A model generated the notes under the pieces. The model searched no databases, was not told where the DNA came from, and worked only from the letters and a program-made list of their open reading frames with translations. From assembly GCA_031292465.1 (NCBI GenBank), contig JARLHB010000461.1:1-9048 (forward strand): 9,048 nt of DNA, read 5' to 3'. The translations under genes and the position numbers were made by a program. Of this stretch, positions 6,572-9,048 are shown piece by piece (the stretch's first letter is position 1; each line of letters starts with the position of its first letter). This stretch comes from Ignavibacteriaceae bacterium. Lineage in GTDB: Bacteria; Bacteroidota; Ignavibacteria; Ignavibacteriales; Ignavibacteriaceae.

Positions 6572-9048
6572 ATGGAACAATTACAACAAAACAGGCCCGA
6601 TCCTGATGAGATTCTGAAAAAGATACAAAAAGAAGAGAAAGAAAATGCACGCGGCAAGTTAAAAATATTTTTCGGGATGTGCGCAGGGGTGGGTAAAACC
6701 TACAACATGCTTGAAGCTGCGCAGAAAGCCAAACGTGAAAAGGTTGATGTCGTTGTCGGAATTGTAGAAACGCATAAAAGAGTGGAGACGGAGGAAATGC
6801 TTCAAGGGTTGGAAATTATCCCTTTGAAGGAAATAAATTACAGGGGCTCAATATTTAAGGAAATGGACCTTGACGCAATACTTGCAAGGCGGCCCTCGCT
6901 TGTTTTGGTTGATGAGCTTGCTCATACAAATATACCCGGCAGCAGGCATAATAAACGTCACCATGATGTGCTTGAATTGCTTAATAATGGAATAAATGTA
7001 TATACTACTTTAAATGTCCAGCATGTGGAAAGCAGGGCAGATACAATAAGGGAGATCACTGGTACCATTATAAGAGAGACTGTGCCGGATTCGCTTTTGG
7101 ACAGGGCGGATGACATGGAATTTGTTGATATAACTCCCGATGAACTCTTACGAAGGCTAGCCGAAGGTAAAGTTTATACGTACGAAAAATCAAAACAGGC
7201 CATAGAGAATTTTTTCAGGAAGGGAAATTTGACGGCTTTAAGGGAAATGGCTCTGCGTATAACTGCCGAGCGTGTTGACCGGGACGTTAGGGATTATAAA
7301 ACAGAAAAAAGAATTGAAGCGACCTGGAAGTCAGGGCAAAGATTAATGGTAGCGATAAGTCCAAGTCCATACTCCGCAAATTTAATAAGATGGACCAGAA
7401 GGCTTGCATATTCTATGGAAGCGCCGTGGATAGCTGTTTATGTTGACTCGGATAAAAATATAATAGATGAAAATTTACGTGCTTTAAGTGATAATATTAA
7501 CCTTGCAAGGGAACTTGGCGCTGAGATAATTACCACTAAAGATACTGATGTAATAAATGCCTTAATAAGAGTTGCAAGGGATAATAACGTTACACAAATA
7601 ATTATAGGCAAATCACGCCGCGGCAGTTTATTAAATTTTTCAGTTCAAAAAGATATTGTAAAAGAACTTATAAAGAAAAGCGGCGATATAGATGTTTACG
7701 TGGTGGGGGGAGACAGGGAAGAAAGGAAAAATATATTTAAAAAGTTTTTTATCTCGCCAAAATCTTCTCCTAAAAAATATTTTTTATCTTCTGCGGTTGT
7801 ATTTATAGCCAGTATAATATGTTCTATTACTCAGGGGCATTTAGGGTACCAGTCTGTTTCCCTTATTTTCCTGTTAATACTGGCATTACTGCCGCTGTTT
7901 AATTTTGGCCCCGGGCCTATTTTGCTTGCAGCTTTGCTTAGCGCATTCAGCTGGGATTATTTCTTTATCCCGCCAAGATATACTTTTGCAATAGCCAAGA
8001 TTGAAGATGTTTTGATGCTGGTAATGTATTTTATAGTTGCCACAGTAACCGGAATATTATCTTCAAAAATAAGGGCGCAGCAAAAGTTCCTGCGGCAAAG
8101 GGAGGAAAGGATAATTTCTTTATTTAATCTTTCAAAAGAACTTTCCGCTGCTGTAAGCCTTAATGATATTGCCGATGCCGCCGTGAAAAGAATTACACAG
8201 ACATTCAATGCCGATGTAGTATTCATATTTTATGAATCAGCATCCAAGCTTAGTACAAAAGCACATTCCTCAAGCACTATTCCTATTAACGATTATGAAT
8301 GGCACATAGCTCAGTGGGTTTTTATGGAAGGGCAGAGGGCCGGCAGGTATACAAACACTCTCACTTCTACTGCTATCTCTTATTACCCTATGAAAAGCAA
8401 GAGCGGTTCACTGGGTGTAATCGGATTAAAATACAGAGACGATGCCGTTCCTTCTTTTGAGCATGAAAATTTGCTGGAGAATTTTGTCTCGCAGATAACA
8501 AATGCAGTTGAAAGGGAATACCTTAATTATCTTGCAAAGAAATCCTTAATAGCGGATGAATCGGAAAAATTGTATAATACTTTGTTCAATTCTATTTCTC
8601 ATGAATTAAAAACTCCTATTACCGCAATAATGGGAGCTGTAAGTTCATTTAAGGATGAAAAAATTTCCAGGAACAAGGATGTATGGGGAAAAATTATTGA
8701 TGAAATTGATATTGCAGCCGAAAGGTTAAACAGACTGGTGGAAAACCTGCTTGATATGGCAAGGCTGGAGTCCGGTAATTTAAAATTAAAATTGGATTAC
8801 CATTCCATTGAAGATCTTGTCCATTCGGTTATTGAAAAACTGCAGAATGAATTAAACGGGCATAATATAAAAATAGACGTGCAGGAAGATATAGAAATAT
8901 TTAAATTTGACTACGGCCTTCTTGAACAGGCGCTGGTAAATATAGTTCACAATTCTATTCAGTATACGCCTGCAGGAAGTGAAATAAACATAGAAGTGAA
9001 AGCTATAAATTACAGGTGTCTTATTCTTATATCAGACAACGGCAAAGG
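6572..9048 (+). CDS. kdpD: KdpD, K+/turgor sensor histidine kinase (3' end outside window)
   Basis: The start is ATG 6572; TAA directly before it (6569-6571) rules out an earlier start. The frame is open to the window end, giving 825 of roughly 900 residues (E. coli 894). Order: KdpD sensor domain with Walker A GMCAGVGKT (35-43) and LVLVDELAHTN (Asp114), USP-like domain (about 257-378), four membrane helices (about 400-500) with WDYFFIPPR between them, GAF-like region (about 515-655), HisKA with SISHELKTP and phospho-acceptor His677, and HATPase with N-box HNSIQYTP (Asn794) and DNGKG at the edge. KdpD phosphorylates KdpE when K+ is limiting, which activates kdpFABC. The USP domain has SPS (263-265), twenty residues, then WIAVY (286-290), close to the c-di-AMP motif of S. 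aureus KdpD. Only about 70-90 C-terminal residues should be missing; kdpE probably follows. Confidence 0.96.
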   Translation, partial: MEQLQQNRPDPDEILKKIQKEEKENARGKLKIFFGMCAGVGKTYNMLEAAQKAKREKVDVVVGIVETHKRVETEEMLQGLEIIPLKEINYRGSIFKEMDLDAILARRPSLVLVDELAHTNIPGSRHNKRHHDVLELLNNGINVYTTLNVQHVESRADTIREITGTIIRETVPDSLLDRADDMEFVDITPDELLRRLAEGKVYTYEKSKQAIENFFRKGNLTALREMALRITAERVDRDVRDYKTEKRIEATWKSGQRLMVAISPSPYSANLIRWTRRLAYSMEAPWIAVYVDSDKNIIDENLRALSDNINLARELGAEIITTKDTDVINALIRVARDNNVTQIIIGKSRRGSLLNFSVQKDIVKELIKKSGDIDVYVVGGDREERKNIFKKFFISPKSSPKKYFLSSAVVFIASIICSITQGHLGYQSVSLIFLLILALLPLFNFGPGPILLAALLSAFSWDYFFIPPRYTFAIAKIEDVLMLVMYFIVATVTGILSSKIRAQQKFLRQREERIISLFNLSKELSAAVSLNDIADAAVKRITQTFNADVVFIFYESASKLSTKAHSSSTIPINDYEWHIAQWVFMEGQRAGRYTNTLTSTAISYYPMKSKSGSLGVIGLKYRDDAVPSFEHENLLENFVSQITNAVEREYLNYLAKKSLIADESEKLYNTLFNSISHELKTPITAIMGAVSSFKDEKISRNKDVWGKIIDEIDIAAERLNRLVENLLDMARLESGNLKLKLDYHSIEDLVHSVIEKLQNELNGHNIKIDVQEDIEIFKFDYGLLEQALVNIVHNSIQYTPAGSEINIEVKAINYRCLILISDNGK

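Overview
The window carries a high-affinity potassium uptake operon, kdpFABC, followed by the sensor kinase gene kdpD, which runs off the right edge. To the left lie two tandem paralogous genes of unknown function. All genes are on the + strand. The AT-rich DNA, weak Shine-Dalgarno sequences, a carboxypeptidase-regulatory-like domain behind a signal peptide, a TAnnTTTG-type promoter box and period-9 intergenic repeats suggest a member of the Bacteroidota/Ignavibacteriota (FCB) group. No rRNA or marker gene is present to confirm this.

Left region (1-1523): a gene truncated by the window edge (1-519) and a complete gene (660-1523) share a C-terminal domain and the same 3' flank. The complete one has a signal peptide and a regulatory-like beta-sandwich ahead of the shared domain. 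Each gene is followed directly after its stop codon by a copy of a repeat whose core is GTCTGAACC. A third copy, inverted, lies at 1713-1758, so the last two copies form long inverted repeats.

kdp control region (1759-1914): in order, a TTTATA-N5-TTTATA direct repeat resembling the KdpE operator of E. coli, a candidate promoter (box TATGTTTG), and a perfect 15-bp hairpin just upstream of the kdpF ribosome binding site. The spacing matches activation by a response regulator bound upstream of the promoter.

kdp operon (1915-6419): kdpF (28 aa), kdpA (K+ channel-like subunit), kdpB (P-type ATPase) and kdpC are packed with gaps of 8-9 nt and have intact key motifs, so a working KdpFABC complex is expected. 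A 152-nt gap with a direct repeat and a hairpin precedes kdpD.

kdpD (6572-9048, 3' end missing) has the classic layout: KdpD sensor domain, USP domain, four membrane segments, GAF-like region, HisKA and HATPase. The USP domain has a motif close to the cyclic-di-AMP-binding signature described for Staphylococcus aureus KdpD. kdpE is not in the window and probably lies just downstream. The kdp system is well known. The less described parts are the paralogous pair, the repeats, and the control elements of the operon.
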